From assembly GCA_015068345.1 (NCBI GenBank), contig SVKS01000005.1, forward strand, positions 1-54,954: DNA of 54,954 bases. Reading direction: 5' to 3'. The position numbers and the translations under genes were made by a program. Below, one piece after another: positions 8,080 through 17,135 of this stretch. The notes beneath the pieces were generated by a model. The model saw only the letters and a program-made list of their open reading frames with translations. It was not told the origin of the DNA and did no database searches. This stretch comes from Oscillospiraceae bacterium. GTDB lineage: Bacteria > Bacillota > Clostridia > Oscillospirales > QAMX01. Numbering within the stretch: position 1 is the stretch's first letter; every line of letters starts with the position of its first letter.

Positions 8080-11000
8080 TGTTTTCACGCTCCTCCCGGT
8101 CCAGTGCTTCAAAGAAGGCTTTGCAATTTAAATTTACCAGATTGTTTATCATGGTTTCCCGGGTACCGGGATACACCTTACACACCGCCCGGTATCGGCA
8201 ATAGTCGCACCCAGTGGATGAGGTTTTCATAAAGGGCTCCGCCTTTACGTCTCCCCGGCATATCTCATCGGTCATTTTACGAAGAAGATTTTCCATATGA
8301 GTTTCGATCTGAGCAAATTTCCGCTCATCCGCCACAGGGGCATCCGACCGTATAGAACCATTTCGCGCCACAAAGGGCAAGCGGGTTTCCGGCGTCATAT
8401 ATGCCGAATCCATCGCTTCCAGCACCATAGGATTCTGGTTTGCCATTCCTTTGTAGCGAATCAATTTTGCCTTTGCTTCCGAAACCGCATCCCAACTGGC
8501 TCCCCTCGGCAAGTCGGGAAGTTCGTTCCGGGATGGCATGTAAAAGAAACCAGCCGGAAGGCCTTCCCCTTTACGCACCAATTGAAACAAGTACATCGGG
8601 AGCTGGACATTCAAGCCATAGTAAAGGTCAGTCAAGTTGAAGTCCTTTGCTCCTGTTTTATAGTCTATGATACGGATGTAGGGTTTTCCATCCACTACAC
8701 ATCGGTCGGCCCGGTCCATTCGCCCATAGACAGCCAGATTCCCCTCCGGGAAGGTCCAACGAAGAGGCGGTGTGCCGTCGCTGCCAAAGCTTTGCTCAAA
8801 CAGATAGGGTTCAAACCGGCTCCTTATGAATTCCTCGTACATGTTGGAAGCAATTTCCTTTGCATCCCGTGTAAGCCGTTCAAACAAATAATCCACTCGT
8901 TTGCTTCGGTATTCGGGGGCGTCAAACATACTGTCATAGAATTCCCCGGCATATTTTTCGGTCAGCGAAAGAACGGTGCTTTCCTCCATATTGGAGAAGC
9001 CCCCCTGTTCCTTTGCATCCCGTCCCAGCTTTTCAAAAATATAGTGAATCATTTCCCCTGCTTCGATGGCAGAGAAGCTTGCTTTCCGAAACTCGCGGAC
9101 GCCAAGTCCATACTCTACAAAGAATGCAAATTTACAGCTATGATATTTTTCAATTCGGCTTGGAGACATACGCAGGGGTGATCCGTACAAGGATTCCACC
9201 AAAGCTGCATCCAAGGCCGTTTTTGGGAAGGAGGTGATTGTCTCCCCGTTTGCGTATAACCGATACCCCGCCGCCGTAATGGCATCCCGCAGGATAGGTG
9301 TTGCTCCGGCACGGGGATCATTCTTAATCAGATACAGCGATGATACCGGCACAGGATTCCCCTCTGCAAAGGGGGCAAGCTGACGAGCCCGCTCCACATA
9401 ATCGGAGGGAAGTCGGTTTTGTCCGACAAGATAACTCAGCACCAGCTGTTCCCTGGCAGAAAAGAAAACCTGATACGCAAGAAACTGTTCAAATAGCTGC
9501 TGCTCTCCATCGGTAAGATCCAGGCGAATTTCATGCTCCCGAAGCATCATACGTTCCCCGTCCCCGATAAGGGATGAATTCTTCACAAGCTTTGGAAAGA
9601 CTCCGTTGTTGTTACCCAATACGTATACGCAACGTGGAGACACACCCCTGAAGCGGCCTGCTTCCCCCATGGTAACCTGGTCGGCATTTCCCGGAATTGC
9701 TCCTACTTTGATTCCCGAAAGAAGCAGGCGGAACATTCCAAGGAATTCCTCCGGCTTATATTCCCGCTCTCCGGCAATCAGCACAAACTGATCCAGCGTG
9801 TCGCAGAAAATGTCCCATAGCTGATTGTACTCATCCGAAAGCCGTGTGTTCCCCGCCTCCATATAGTCTGCCGCCCGGCGCTGGGTTTCTTGTTCCAGGC
9901 CGATTTCTACTGCGTAGGTATAGAGGGCTTCACAAACACTGCGCACGTTTCCTCGGAGTCCCTTTTTCAGTTTTGCCAAGGGGTCAATGATAGTTGTCCG
10001 AAGCTCCTTCAATTTTCCCAGGAGTTCCAGTGTTTTTTCATCATACTCCCGCAGATAACCGTCCGGGTGGGCATTCCAAGCCCCCTCATTGAGCCATTTG
10101 CTCCCCCGGATTCCCCATCGGATCACGTAATACTCCAGTACATCCAAATCATCCGTTGGGATTCCCAACATACCCGATTTCATCAGGGACGTCATGCTTT
10201 CAACCGAGAAGGAATCCATGCAGGCCTCCATGGCCGCCACCAAGCATACAAAAAGAGGTTTTGTTGCAACGCTCACCGAATTGTCCATATATACCGGTAT
10301 TCCACAGCCTCTGAATACCGATTCGATCTCGCCGGAATAGTCTTCGTATGTACGGCACACCACTGCCATATCCCGGAATCGGATCCCACTTCTGGCCCAA
10401 ACCAAGATCTGTGCCGCACAGGCTTCACATTCCGATCTTCGGTCAGCCGCCGAAACGATTTTCAATCCCTCCTCCGGCTTTCCTGGGTAGGAAGTGGCTT
10501 TCCCCTCCATCAGCTCTCTTTCCAGAAAGGTTAGCAGATCGCTTTTACTACGCTTATTTCCAGTCAATTCCTCCATCTCAACCGGAATACCCTGTCGGGT
10601 TGCAAAGGATTTGAAATGAGATATCATTTCGTAGCTTTTATAAAACAGATCGTCGGTATCAAACGCCTGTGGCGGCATATCCGATGTAAAGGTCATAGTA
10701 ACCGTCTCTGCCTGGCGGATCATCAGTTCAATCAGATTGTATTCCTTGGGAGTAAAGCCGTTGAACCCATCCATATAGATTCGCTTTCCCTTGAAATACC
10801 CGGTCTCCACAGCAAGTTCAACCATACGATCATAAATATCCGCCGGATCCCGAAGTTCCCCGGAAAGAAGCGCATCATAGGCCGAGTAGATATACGCCAG
10901 GTCGGAAAGCCTGTCCCCCACGTCACCACCGGCATTTTTCGATACTTCCAGGAGCTTCAAGGGAGAAACGTCGTAAAGCTTCAGTTCATTCACCGAAGCC

Positions 11001-11362
11001 AACAGTTTTTGAATAAATTCCGGCCGGGCAGCAACCTTGCCGTATACCTTCAAAAGATCCCTTACCTCATCCCGGGCATTGCGCAAAAGAAGCATACGGC
11101 CATTGTCATCAATGTAGGATTCCGCCAGAGACCCCCCAACCTCGAAAATACGGGTGGCCAACGTTTTAAAGGTCAATGCCTCCGCAAAGAGCGGTGCACG
11201 ATCCCCAAGCCGCTGGGCAAGCAATCTTTCGGTATTGTGAGATGCCTGGGGCGGCACCAGAAGCAGCATGTTTCCGGTGCCGTGATTCATATTTTCAGCC
11301 ATTTCGGCATAGACCCGGTGGGTTTTTCCGGTGCCTGTGCGTCCAAGCCATATCCGAAGCAT
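8063..11362 (-). CDS. addB: AddB: helicase-like nuclease subunit B with iron-sulfur cluster
   Basis: Partner of AddA; carries the second nuclease and the Chi-recognition scaffold. The 1099-residue protein starts with a Walker A motif GRTGTGKT (7-14). The C-terminal nuclease shows IRIIDYKTGAKDF near 940-950. An iron-sulfur staple is visible: one Cys in HSCKFAFF near 795 and three near the end in GCDYCRYRAVC (about 1052, 1055, 1061), matching the four-Cys layout of AddB. AGGAGG lies 5 bases before the ATG and the spoIIR stop codon TAG is embedded in this ribosome-binding site, so addB should be translated from the spoIIR transcript. Confidence 0.97.
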   Translation of the reverse strand: MLRIWLGRTGTGKTHRVYAEMAENMNHGTGNMLLLVPPQASHNTERLLAQRLGDRAPLFAEALTFKTLATRIFEVGGSLAESYIDDNGRMLLLRNARDEVRDLLKVYGKVAARPEFIQKLLASVNELKLYDVSPLKLLEVSKNAGGDVGDRLSDLAYIYSAYDALLSGELRDPADIYDRMVELAVETGYFKGKRIYMDGFNGFTPKEYNLIELMIRQAETVTMTFTSDMPPQAFDTDDLFYKSYEMISHFKSFATRQGIPVEMEELTGNKRSKSDLLTFLERELMEGKATSYPGKPEEGLKIVSAADRRSECEACAAQILVWARSGIRFRDMAVVCRTYEDYSGEIESVFRGCGIPVYMDNSVSVATKPLFVCLVAAMEACMDSFSVESMTSLMKSGMLGIPTDDLDVLEYYVIRWGIRGSKWLNEGAWNAHPDGYLREYDEKTLELLGKLKELRTTIIDPLAKLKKGLRGNVRSVCEALYTYAVEIGLEQETQRRAADYMEAGNTRLSDEYNQLWDIFCDTLDQFVLIAGEREYKPEEFLGMFRLLLSGIKVGAIPGNADQVTMGEAGRFRGVSPRCVYVLGNNNGVFPKLVKNSSLIGDGERMMLREHEIRLDLTDGEQQLFEQFLAYQVFFSAREQLVLSYLVGQNRLPSDYVERARQLAPFAEGNPVPVSSLYLIKNDPRAGATPILRDAITAAGYRLYANGETITSFPKTALDAALVESLYGSPLRMSPSRIEKYHSCKFAFFVEYGLGVREFRKASFSAIEAGEMIHYIFEKLGRDAKEQGGFSNMEESTVLSLTEKYAGEFYDSMFDAPEYRSKRVDYLFERLTRDAKEIASNMYEEFIRSRFEPYLFEQSFGSDGTPPLRWTFPEGNLAVYGRMDRADRCVVDGKPYIRIIDYKTGAKDFNLTDLYYGLNVQLPMYLFQLVRKGEGLPAGFFYMPSRNELPDLPRGASWDAVSEAKAKLIRYKGMANQNPMVLEAMDSAYMTPETRLPFVARNGSIRSDAPVADERKFAQIETHMENLLRKMTDEICRGDVKAEPFMKTSSTGCDYCRYRAVCKVYPGTRETMINNLVNLNCKAFFEALDREERENNAQTE

Positions 11363-11371
11363 GCGTTCCTC

Positions 11372-11956
11372 CTACCTTTCCAAGCGTTCTTTGATCGCCC
11401 CGATCCACTCCAGGATACGGAAACGAAATTCGATTTCCGGTTCTTCCTGCCCCGTAAGTAAAATGCTTCCGGTTTCCATAATCTCCTCGGTGGGTTCCAT
11501 TCCGTAACACAGGGGCGGAAACAATACACACCACCAATTTTTCCCCTTCCCCTCTCCCAGGGTTACGGTACAGGCTACATACCTTCCGGCAGGCAATGTG
11601 AATGATTCATATTCACACTCCGGATAGAGCACGTTTTCCACTGTGATTTTGGCGGCATACCCGCTTCCTTCTTCGTCCAGAAGGGAGTTCACCTCTGTTT
11701 CTATTTCTGCGGCAGAGTTGATCAGGAAACTCACGGCTTCCTCCCGGGAGGCAAAGGCATCCTCCCCCAAAAGAGCCAACATGTGATCCCGAACCATTAG
11801 TTTGACTTCCTGGTCCCGTTTCCCATCCCCTGCTCCCACAACCCGGAGACGAACCACCGAGCGCGCCAGAAGGTGTTGAGATGCTACAGCAAAAGCCGCA
11901 TACATAGCACCGAAAGCGAGCACTGCCGCAAGAAACATCGCAATATACTTTTTCAT
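11372..11956 (-). CDS. spoIIR: Stage II sporulation protein R (SpoIIR)
   Basis: Secreted signalling protein made in the forespore that crosses into the intermembrane space and triggers SpoIIGA to process pro-SigE in the mother cell. The 194-residue protein has a signal-anchor segment at residues 5-26 and the family signatures RLRVVGAGDGKRDQEVKLMVRD, split here as RLRVVGAGDG followed by KRDQEVKLMVRD (about 37-58), and GEGKGKNWWCVLFPPLC (about 133-149). Length fits the family. It sits 9 bases before addB in a run of non-sporulation genes. A 9-bp hairpin overlaps its GGGAGG ribosome-binding site. No clear SigF-type promoter was found just upstream. Confidence 0.94.
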   Translation of the reverse strand: MKKYIAMFLAAVLAFGAMYAAFAVASQHLLARSVVRLRVVGAGDGKRDQEVKLMVRDHMLALLGEDAFASREEAVSFLINSAAEIETEVNSLLDEEGSGYAAKITVENVLYPECEYESFTLPAGRYVACTVTLGEGKGKNWWCVLFPPLCYGMEPTEEIMETGSILLTGQEEPEIEFRFRILEWIGAIKERLER

Positions 11957-11963
11957 AATATCC

Positions 11964-12003
11964 TCCCGATTGTACGATCTGCTTTCAGCATACCCAATCG
12001 GGA
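11964..12003 (-). promoter_or_regulatory. Hairpin overlapping the spoIIR ribosome-binding site
   Basis: A perfect 9-bp inverted repeat pairs TCCCGATTG (11964-11972 on the plus strand) with CAATCGGGA (11995-12003). In the minus-strand transcript the 3' arm contains the first bases of the GGGAGG that serves spoIIR, 7 bases before its ATG. A smaller TGCT/AGCA stem lies in the loop. There is no U-run after it, so a terminator is unlikely; it could hide the ribosome-binding site. Function is inference. Confidence 0.5.
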
Positions 12004-12020
12004 AGAAAAATAGTCATTTT

Positions 12021-12893
12021 TTACGGTTCCACAGGACAATACTCCGGCGACGCCAGAAATACCTCCCGGTAGCTTTTCCGCATGGTGTGGTATGATTTCA
12101 AGGCTGCTTCCTTGTCCCGGAATATGCCAAACACGGTGGGTCCACTGCCGCTCATGACAGCCCCAAGGGCGCCATCCGCCTTCATACGTTCTTCGATTGC
12201 TCCAATATCCCTGTGATTCGGGCGTGCCATATCTGCCAACACGTTTTTCATGTTACCCGCCAGGGTCTCCAGATCCCCTTCGGCCAAAGCTTTCAGCAAA
12301 AGCGGCGTATTGGGATGTTCCGCCTTCTCTCTGGTATCAAATTCCCGGAAAGCCGCTTCGGTGGAAATTCCAAAAGAAGGTTTACAAAGCAAAATATGAC
12401 ACTTGGGAATGGACGGCACACGAGTCAGCTTTTCCCCGATCCCCTCGGTAAGCATGGTACCTCCCCGTAAACAGAAAGGAATGTCACTCCCCACAGGAAG
12501 GGCCAGTTCACACATTTCCTCCATGGTAAGACCGGTTTCATAAAGGCGATTGAGCCCTTTTAATACCGCAGCCCCATCGGTACTGCCGCCAGCGAGGCCT
12601 GCTGCCACGGGAATCCGTTTGGTAATGGAGATGCGGGCACCGCCTGCAATACCGGTCTTTTCAAAAAAGCGCTCCGCAATCCGATAGGCGATATTCTGTC
12701 GGTTCACCGGCAAATAGTAAAGATTGGTACGAACCGATATCGCATCGTCCCGTTCAAGACGTACCGTATCATAAAGCTCCACGCTCTGCATAAGCATACA
12801 GAGCTCGTGATACCCGTTTTCCCGGATCCCGGTAATATCCAGCGATAGGTTAATTTTTGCCTTCGCCGCAAGTTCAATGGCATTCAGACTCAT
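12021..12893 (-). CDS. ispE: 4-diphosphocytidyl-2-C-methyl-D-erythritol kinase
   Basis: Cytosolic GHMP kinase of the MEP isoprenoid pathway; it phosphorylates the 2-hydroxyl of CDP-methylerythritol using ATP. The 290-residue protein has AKAKINLSLDI with the catalytic Lys at the start (about 10-20), the ATP-binding PVAAGLAGGSTDGAA loop (about 91-105), and the GHMP C-terminal MSGSGPTVFGIF motif (about 245-256). Size is typical. Its ATG overlaps the stop of the DUF362 gene by 4 bases (ATGA), which points to coupling. Other MEP genes are not in the window. Confidence 0.96.
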   Translation of the reverse strand: MSLNAIELAAKAKINLSLDITGIRENGYHELCMLMQSVELYDTVRLERDDAISVRTNLYYLPVNRQNIAYRIAERFFEKTGIAGGARISITKRIPVAAGLAGGSTDGAAVLKGLNRLYETGLTMEEMCELALPVGSDIPFCLRGGTMLTEGIGEKLTRVPSIPKCHILLCKPSFGISTEAAFREFDTREKAEHPNTPLLLKALAEGDLETLAGNMKNVLADMARPNHRDIGAIEERMKADGALGAVMSGSGPTVFGIFRDKEAALKSYHTMRKSYREVFLASPEYCPVEP

Positions 12894-14017
12894 TGTTTCG
12901 GATACTTCCTCTTCTTTAACATATCAATCGCCTTTTCAGGACAAATCTCATGACAGCAATAACACCGGATGCAGTCCTTGATTTCCACCTGAAAACGGCC
13001 CAGTTCTTTATTTTTGAATATGGTTTTTTGCGGGCATATTCCAGCGCATTTTCCGCAGGAAATACAGGTTTTTGTAATATATGGGTAGGGTCTTGTGGCA
13101 TCCTCAATGGGATAGCGCAATACCCCGGGCAAAAGTCCAAGTATGCTCTTCCGCTTTCCGGGGAACCGGAAGGGATTGATCGCTTCGCTCAAAGGAATGC
13201 CTTCTACCCGGATCTCATCCGCCGACGAAGGAGTCAACCCCCGCCGGATCGCATCCCGCAGAATGGGCGCTTCATTTTCCGGTAGTCCCATAATTTTCGC
13301 CGCCACCATATCCAGTGCGAAAGGATTATAGGAGGCCAAAAGCAGGCCGCATTTTTTTGGTGTTCCTCCGGAAGGACCCTCTCCTTCCATTCCCACAACC
13401 CCATCAATAATGGAAAGGTCCGGCTTCACCGATAGACACAGATCATTGATCATGGCGGCAAAATCGTTTTTTTCCGGCAGATCCTTGTGCATCATGGCCT
13501 TGTGAAGTCCGGGAATCACCCCGAACAAATTCTTCACCGCCGCCGTCATCCGCATAAACCCATGGGTTTTCAGCTTTGCTATGTTGATCAACAGGTCGGC
13601 TTCCCGTATGACTTTCAGGCAGAGATATTCCTTTACCTTTTTACCCTGAGGAAGAGAAACTTTCACGCTTTCACAGTTGAAGTTTAGCTCCGCCCCGCTT
13701 TCCTCGGCAGCTTTGGTCATCCCGGTAGCATCATAAAGATGGCGCAGGGTAATCGGCGTGATAGGCCCACCGCCGCTTTCGGCAATGATGGCCTTTCCTC
13801 CCCGGTTCTTCACGCCTTCGCAAACCGCCCGTATCACCATAGGATGTGTGGTAGATGCATTTTCCGGCGTCCGGGCAAGAAGAAGGTTGGGTTTTACTGC
13901 CACCCGCTTTCCTTCCATGGGAAGCGGAAACGCATCCAGAGCCTCTTCCACCGCCCTTTTGATTTCCTCATATTGATAGGTATCAGCGCCAATCAGACGT
14001 ACACATTCGGTTGCCAT
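12890..14017 (-). CDS. DUF362 protein with C-terminal double [4Fe-4S] ferredoxin domain
   Basis: Function of DUF362 proteins is not established. The 375-residue protein has the DUF362 core (VAVKPNLLL near 40-48, AESGGGP near 100, KLKTHGFMRMTAAVKNLFG near 148-166, IDGVVGMEGEGP near 205-216) and two ferredoxin motifs at the end, CISCGKCAGICP and CIRCYCCHEICP, each able to hold one [4Fe-4S] cluster. No signal peptide is seen, so it is probably cytosolic, an electron carrier or a redox enzyme. It follows the aminotransferase by 5 bases and overlaps ispE by 4. Confidence 0.88.
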   Translation of the reverse strand: MATECVRLIGADTYQYEEIKRAVEEALDAFPLPMEGKRVAVKPNLLLARTPENASTTHPMVIRAVCEGVKNRGGKAIIAESGGGPITPITLRHLYDATGMTKAAEESGAELNFNCESVKVSLPQGKKVKEYLCLKVIREADLLINIAKLKTHGFMRMTAAVKNLFGVIPGLHKAMMHKDLPEKNDFAAMINDLCLSVKPDLSIIDGVVGMEGEGPSGGTPKKCGLLLASYNPFALDMVAAKIMGLPENEAPILRDAIRRGLTPSSADEIRVEGIPLSEAINPFRFPGKRKSILGLLPGVLRYPIEDATRPYPYITKTCISCGKCAGICPQKTIFKNKELGRFQVEIKDCIRCYCCHEICPEKAIDMLKKRKYPKQ

Positions 14018-14022
14018 CTTCT

Positions 14023-15189
14023 TTATCCTCTAAGCTTTCTTGTAAATCTCTCCATACGTTCCAGCGCTTTGGAAATATTATCCAGACTGGAGGCGTAGGA
14101 CACCCGGGCAAATCCTTCCCCGGGAGCGCCAAAAGCATTTCCCGGCACGATTGCCACGTGCTCTTCCCGCAGAAGTGCTTCACAAAACGCCTCCGAAGTC
14201 ATATTAAATGCTCTTACGTCAGGGAATACGTAGAAAGCACCCCGGGGTTCAAAACAGGGGCATCCGATTGCCCGAAGTCCATCCACAATAATGTGTCGGC
14301 GGTCATCGTACTCCTCTCGCATGGCAGCTACGTCCTCGTCCCCGTTACGCAAGGCTTCCACCGCCGCATACTGGGCTGTAGTAGAAGCGCTCATAATCCC
14401 AAACTGGTGCAGTTTGGTCATCATTTTCACCACTTCCGGATGGCCGCAGACAAATCCCAAACGCCATCCCGTCATGGCATAGGCTTTGGAAAAACCGTTA
14501 ACCACCAGAACCTGATCTTTCAGTTCAGGAATTTGAGCCATAGAAAAATGCTTTCCACCATAGGTCAGCTCGGCATAGATTTCATCCGACACCACGTAAA
14601 GATCGTGTTTTTTTATAATTTCCCCGAGCTTTCTGACTGCTTCCTCCGGCATGATGGCACCGGTGGGATTGTTGGGATAGGAAAGCACCAGAAGACGGGT
14701 CTTCTCCGTGATTGCCTGTTCCAATCCCTCGGGGGTCACCATAAATTCGTCCTCCGCCTTTGTTTCGAGCTTCACGGGAATTGCCCCCGCAAGGCGACAG
14801 AGAGGCTCGTAGCAAACGAAGCAGGGTTCGGGAATGATTACCTCATCCCCCGGAGAAAGCAGTACCCGGAACGCCAGGTCGATGGCTTCGCTTCCGCCCA
14901 CCGTCACAAGCACCTGATTGGTTTCGTAGGCAAGGGAAAATCGGCGGTACATGTACCTGGTGATTTCTTCCCGGAGCTCCATAAGTCCCGCATTGGCAAG
15001 GTAGTGGGTCCTCCCTTTTTCCAGGGAGTAAATCCCGATATCCCGGATATGCCAGGGAGTGTCGAAGTCGGGCTCCCCAATGGAGAGGGAAACCACGTCC
15101 TCCATAGAGCTGGCAAGATCAAAAAACTTGCGGATACCGGATGGTTTGATGGCGGATACGGTGGGGTTGATGAATTTGGTTACGTCCAT
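14023..15189 (-). CDS. PLP-dependent aminotransferase, class I/II fold
   Basis: Fold-type I aminotransferase of 388 residues. Seen: the SIGEPDFDTP motif near the start, NNPTGAIM, VSDEIYAELTYGG, and the PLP-binding Lys in NGFSKAYAMTGWRLGF (near 235), plus a C-terminal GEGFARVSYA with the substrate-carboxylate Arg. It is closest to aromatic or broad-range PatA/AspC-like enzymes; the substrate cannot be told. The ATG at 15189 has GAGGAGA upstream and lies 13 bases after the Lrp-family gene, a frequent pairing in Clostridia that suggests the regulator senses an amino acid linked to this enzyme. Confidence 0.92.
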   Translation of the reverse strand: MDVTKFINPTVSAIKPSGIRKFFDLASSMEDVVSLSIGEPDFDTPWHIRDIGIYSLEKGRTHYLANAGLMELREEITRYMYRRFSLAYETNQVLVTVGGSEAIDLAFRVLLSPGDEVIIPEPCFVCYEPLCRLAGAIPVKLETKAEDEFMVTPEGLEQAITEKTRLLVLSYPNNPTGAIMPEEAVRKLGEIIKKHDLYVVSDEIYAELTYGGKHFSMAQIPELKDQVLVVNGFSKAYAMTGWRLGFVCGHPEVVKMMTKLHQFGIMSASTTAQYAAVEALRNGDEDVAAMREEYDDRRHIIVDGLRAIGCPCFEPRGAFYVFPDVRAFNMTSEAFCEALLREEHVAIVPGNAFGAPGEGFARVSYASSLDNISKALERMERFTRKLRG

Positions 15190-15202
15190 AATCTTCTCCT
15201 CA

Positions 15203-15691
15203 TCATACCACAACCATGCGCTTGTCTTCATCGGCTTCTTCCTGGAACAGAACTCCCTTATCCTTGTATTTCTTTAACACAAAGTGGGTGGCGGTGCTGA
15301 CAACCGCATCGATGGTGGCAAGCTTACTGGAAACAAAATGGGCCACTTCTTTCAGAGTTTTCCCCTCGATCATAACCACAAGGTCATACCCGCCGGAAAG
15401 CAGGTATACACTGGTTACCTCAGGATACTGGTAGATTCTGGCAGCCACACGATCAAAACCCTCACCCCTTTGAGGAGTCACCTTAACTTCAATCATGGCA
15501 GTAACCAATTCCCGATTGGTTTTATCCCAATCGATCAGTGCGTTGTAGCCCACGATAATCTTGTTTTTTTCGCAATCCTCGATCATGGCCGAAACGTCCT
15601 CCGGCTTTTTGGCCAGAATGCTGGAAAGCTGTTCCGGACTGATCTTTGCATTTTTCTCAAGCTGTCTAAGCAATTTTTCCTGGTTTTCCAT
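15203..15691 (-). CDS. Lrp/AsnC-family transcriptional regulator
   Basis: DNA-binding regulator of 162 residues. The N-terminal third is a winged helix-turn-helix, though with a diverged recognition region (KISPEQLSSILAKKPEDVSA, about 14-33); the rest is the AsnC/RAM ligand domain, with EVTSVYLLSGGYDLVVMIEG (about 92-111) as the core of the effector-binding fold. The ATG at 15691 is picked because AAAGGAAA precedes it; longer in-frame reading upstream lacks a good site. First gene of the long minus-strand run and probably controls itself and the next aminotransferase. Confidence 0.9.
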   Translation of the reverse strand: MENQEKLLRQLEKNAKISPEQLSSILAKKPEDVSAMIEDCEKNKIIVGYNALIDWDKTNRELVTAMIEVKVTPQRGEGFDRVAARIYQYPEVTSVYLLSGGYDLVVMIEGKTLKEVAHFVSSKLATIDAVVSTATHFVLKKYKDKGVLFQEEADEDKRMVVV

Positions 15692-15777
15692 ACTATTTTC
15701 CTTTCCGGCGGGAGCCTTTTCCGCCGCGCTCCCTACCCTTGGGCGCAAATGGCAAACATGAGGTCAGTTTACCCTCT

Positions 15778-15806
15778 ATTCTACCATATTTTTATCCTTC
15801 TTTCAA
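15778..15806 (-). promoter_or_regulatory. Promoter of the Lrp-to-glpP run
   Basis: On the minus strand TTGAAA (15806-15801) and TAGAAT (15783-15778) are spaced by 17 bases. It is the only good promoter found upstream of the Lrp gene, and the next eight genes follow with gaps of 64 bases or less, so it may serve all of them. The leader contains a GC-rich hairpin (GGCGG with CCGCC) before the ribosome-binding site. Confidence 0.65.
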
Positions 15807-15949
15807 GCATCGGGTGAGCTTCCCAAATTTCTTCCCCAATTTCACTTTATTTTTCATTACGGCATTTTTGTTCCCCCTATAAAGACATTTGTTTTGCAAT
15901 TTTACCAATTTATCGTGTTAAATCGGTGCAACATTTACGGAAATAACAA

Positions 15950-15977
15950 TTGACATTTTTCTCATGAGGTGTATAAT
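15950..15977 (+). promoter_or_regulatory. Promoter of serC-serA, with two-hairpin leader
   Basis: TTGACA (15950-15955) and TATAAT (15972-15977) are perfect, with a 16-base spacer. The 66-base leader has two small inverted repeats: one around GGGTTTTTACCC near 15990-16008 and GACCCG/CGGGTC at about 16019-16036, just before the AAAGG ribosome-binding site. It is too short for a T-box. The remaining part of the 358-base divergent gap is AT-rich and shows nothing else I recognise. Confidence 0.8.
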
Positions 15978-16049
15978 ATCTTGTATGGTGGGTTTTTACC
16001 CCATCAAATGACGATATAGACCCGTTCCCCGGGTCAGAAAGGCAAGTTT

Positions 16050-17132
16050 ATGAGCTACAACCGCGTGTACAACTTCTCCGCCGGCCCCTCTATGCTGCCG
16101 GAATCGGTGCTTGAAAAAGCCGCCGCACAAATGATGAATTACGAAGGCTCCGGTATGTCCGTTATGGAGATGAGCCATCGATCTAAGGTATATGAGTCTA
16201 TTATCGGTTCTGTGGAGTCTAAACTTCGCAAGGTCATGAACATTCCCGATAACTACAAGGTTCTGTTCCTGCAGGGCGGTGCCACCGGCCAGTTTGCCGC
16301 CATCCCCATGAATTTGATGACAAAGAACAAGAAAGCCGACTACATTGTTACCGGTCAGTTCTCCAAGAAGGCAGCTGATGAAGCCAAAAAGTACGGCGAA
16401 GTACACATTGCCGCCTCCTCCAAGGATAAGAATTTCACCTATATTCCCCGTCAGGAGGAGTTGGATCTCTCCCCCGACGCTGATTACGTCTACATCTGCT
16501 ACAATAACACCATCTATGGAAGCACCTGGGATTACATTCCCGAAACCAACGGAATTCCTCTGGTAGCTGATATTTCCTCCTTCATTCTGTCGGCTCCCCT
16601 GGATATCTCCAAATTCGGTCTGGTTTATGCCGGTGCCCAGAAGAACATGGGTCCCGCCGGTGTTACCGTTGTCATCGTCCGTGAGGACCTGATGGGTAAT
16701 GCCGTCCCCTACTGCCCCGTGGTTTGGGATTATAAAACCATGTCGGAAAACGACTCCATGTACAACACCCCGCCCACCTACGGTATCTACATGATCGGTC
16801 TGGTTTTAGATTGGGTGGAAGAAAACGGCGGTTGCGAAGGACTTGCCAAGATCAACGAAGCCAAAGCCAAGCTCCTCTACGATGCCATCGACCAATCGCC
16901 CCTCTTCTCCAACCCTGTGGATGAAAAGTCCCGCTCCATGATGAACGTCACCTTCGTCACCGGCGACGAAACCAAGGATGCCGACTTTGTCAAAAAGGCC
17001 ACTGCTGAGGGCTTCCTGAACATCAAGGGACACCGTTCGGTTGGCGGTATGCGTGCCTCCATTTATAATGCCATGCCCACCGAAGGCATTGAAAAACTGG
17101 TGGAATTCATGAAGAATTACGAAAAGGAATAA
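16050..17132 (+). CDS. serC: Phosphoserine aminotransferase
   Basis: Converts 3-phosphohydroxypyruvate plus glutamate to O-phosphoserine, the second step of serine synthesis. The 360-residue cytosolic PLP enzyme has the family opening VYNFSAGPSMLPESVLEKA, the FLQGGATGQFAAIPMNL cofactor-phosphate region (about 73-89), a PLP-binding Lys at 198 in AGAQKNMGPAG, and a C-terminal GHRSVGGMRASIYNAMP. AAAGG lies 7 bases upstream of the ATG. It is followed after 3 bases by serA, the enzyme of the preceding step. Confidence 0.97.
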   Translation: MSYNRVYNFSAGPSMLPESVLEKAAAQMMNYEGSGMSVMEMSHRSKVYESIIGSVESKLRKVMNIPDNYKVLFLQGGATGQFAAIPMNLMTKNKKADYIVTGQFSKKAADEAKKYGEVHIAASSKDKNFTYIPRQEELDLSPDADYVYICYNNTIYGSTWDYIPETNGIPLVADISSFILSAPLDISKFGLVYAGAQKNMGPAGVTVVIVREDLMGNAVPYCPVVWDYKTMSENDSMYNTPPTYGIYMIGLVLDWVEENGGCEGLAKINEAKAKLLYDAIDQSPLFSNPVDEKSRSMMNVTFVTGDETKDADFVKKATAEGFLNIKGHRSVGGMRASIYNAMPTEGIEKLVEFMKNYEKE

Positions 17133-17135
17133 ATC

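Noticed and set aside
11971..11997. TTGGGT-17-TACAAT directly before spoIIR on the minus strand
   Set aside because: The start site would fall between the ribosome-binding site and the ATG, leaving no Shine-Dalgarno on the mRNA; better read as part of the hairpin.
15978..16049. T-box or other amino-acid riboswitch before serC
   Set aside because: The leader is only about 66 bases and lacks a T-box sequence and a terminator.
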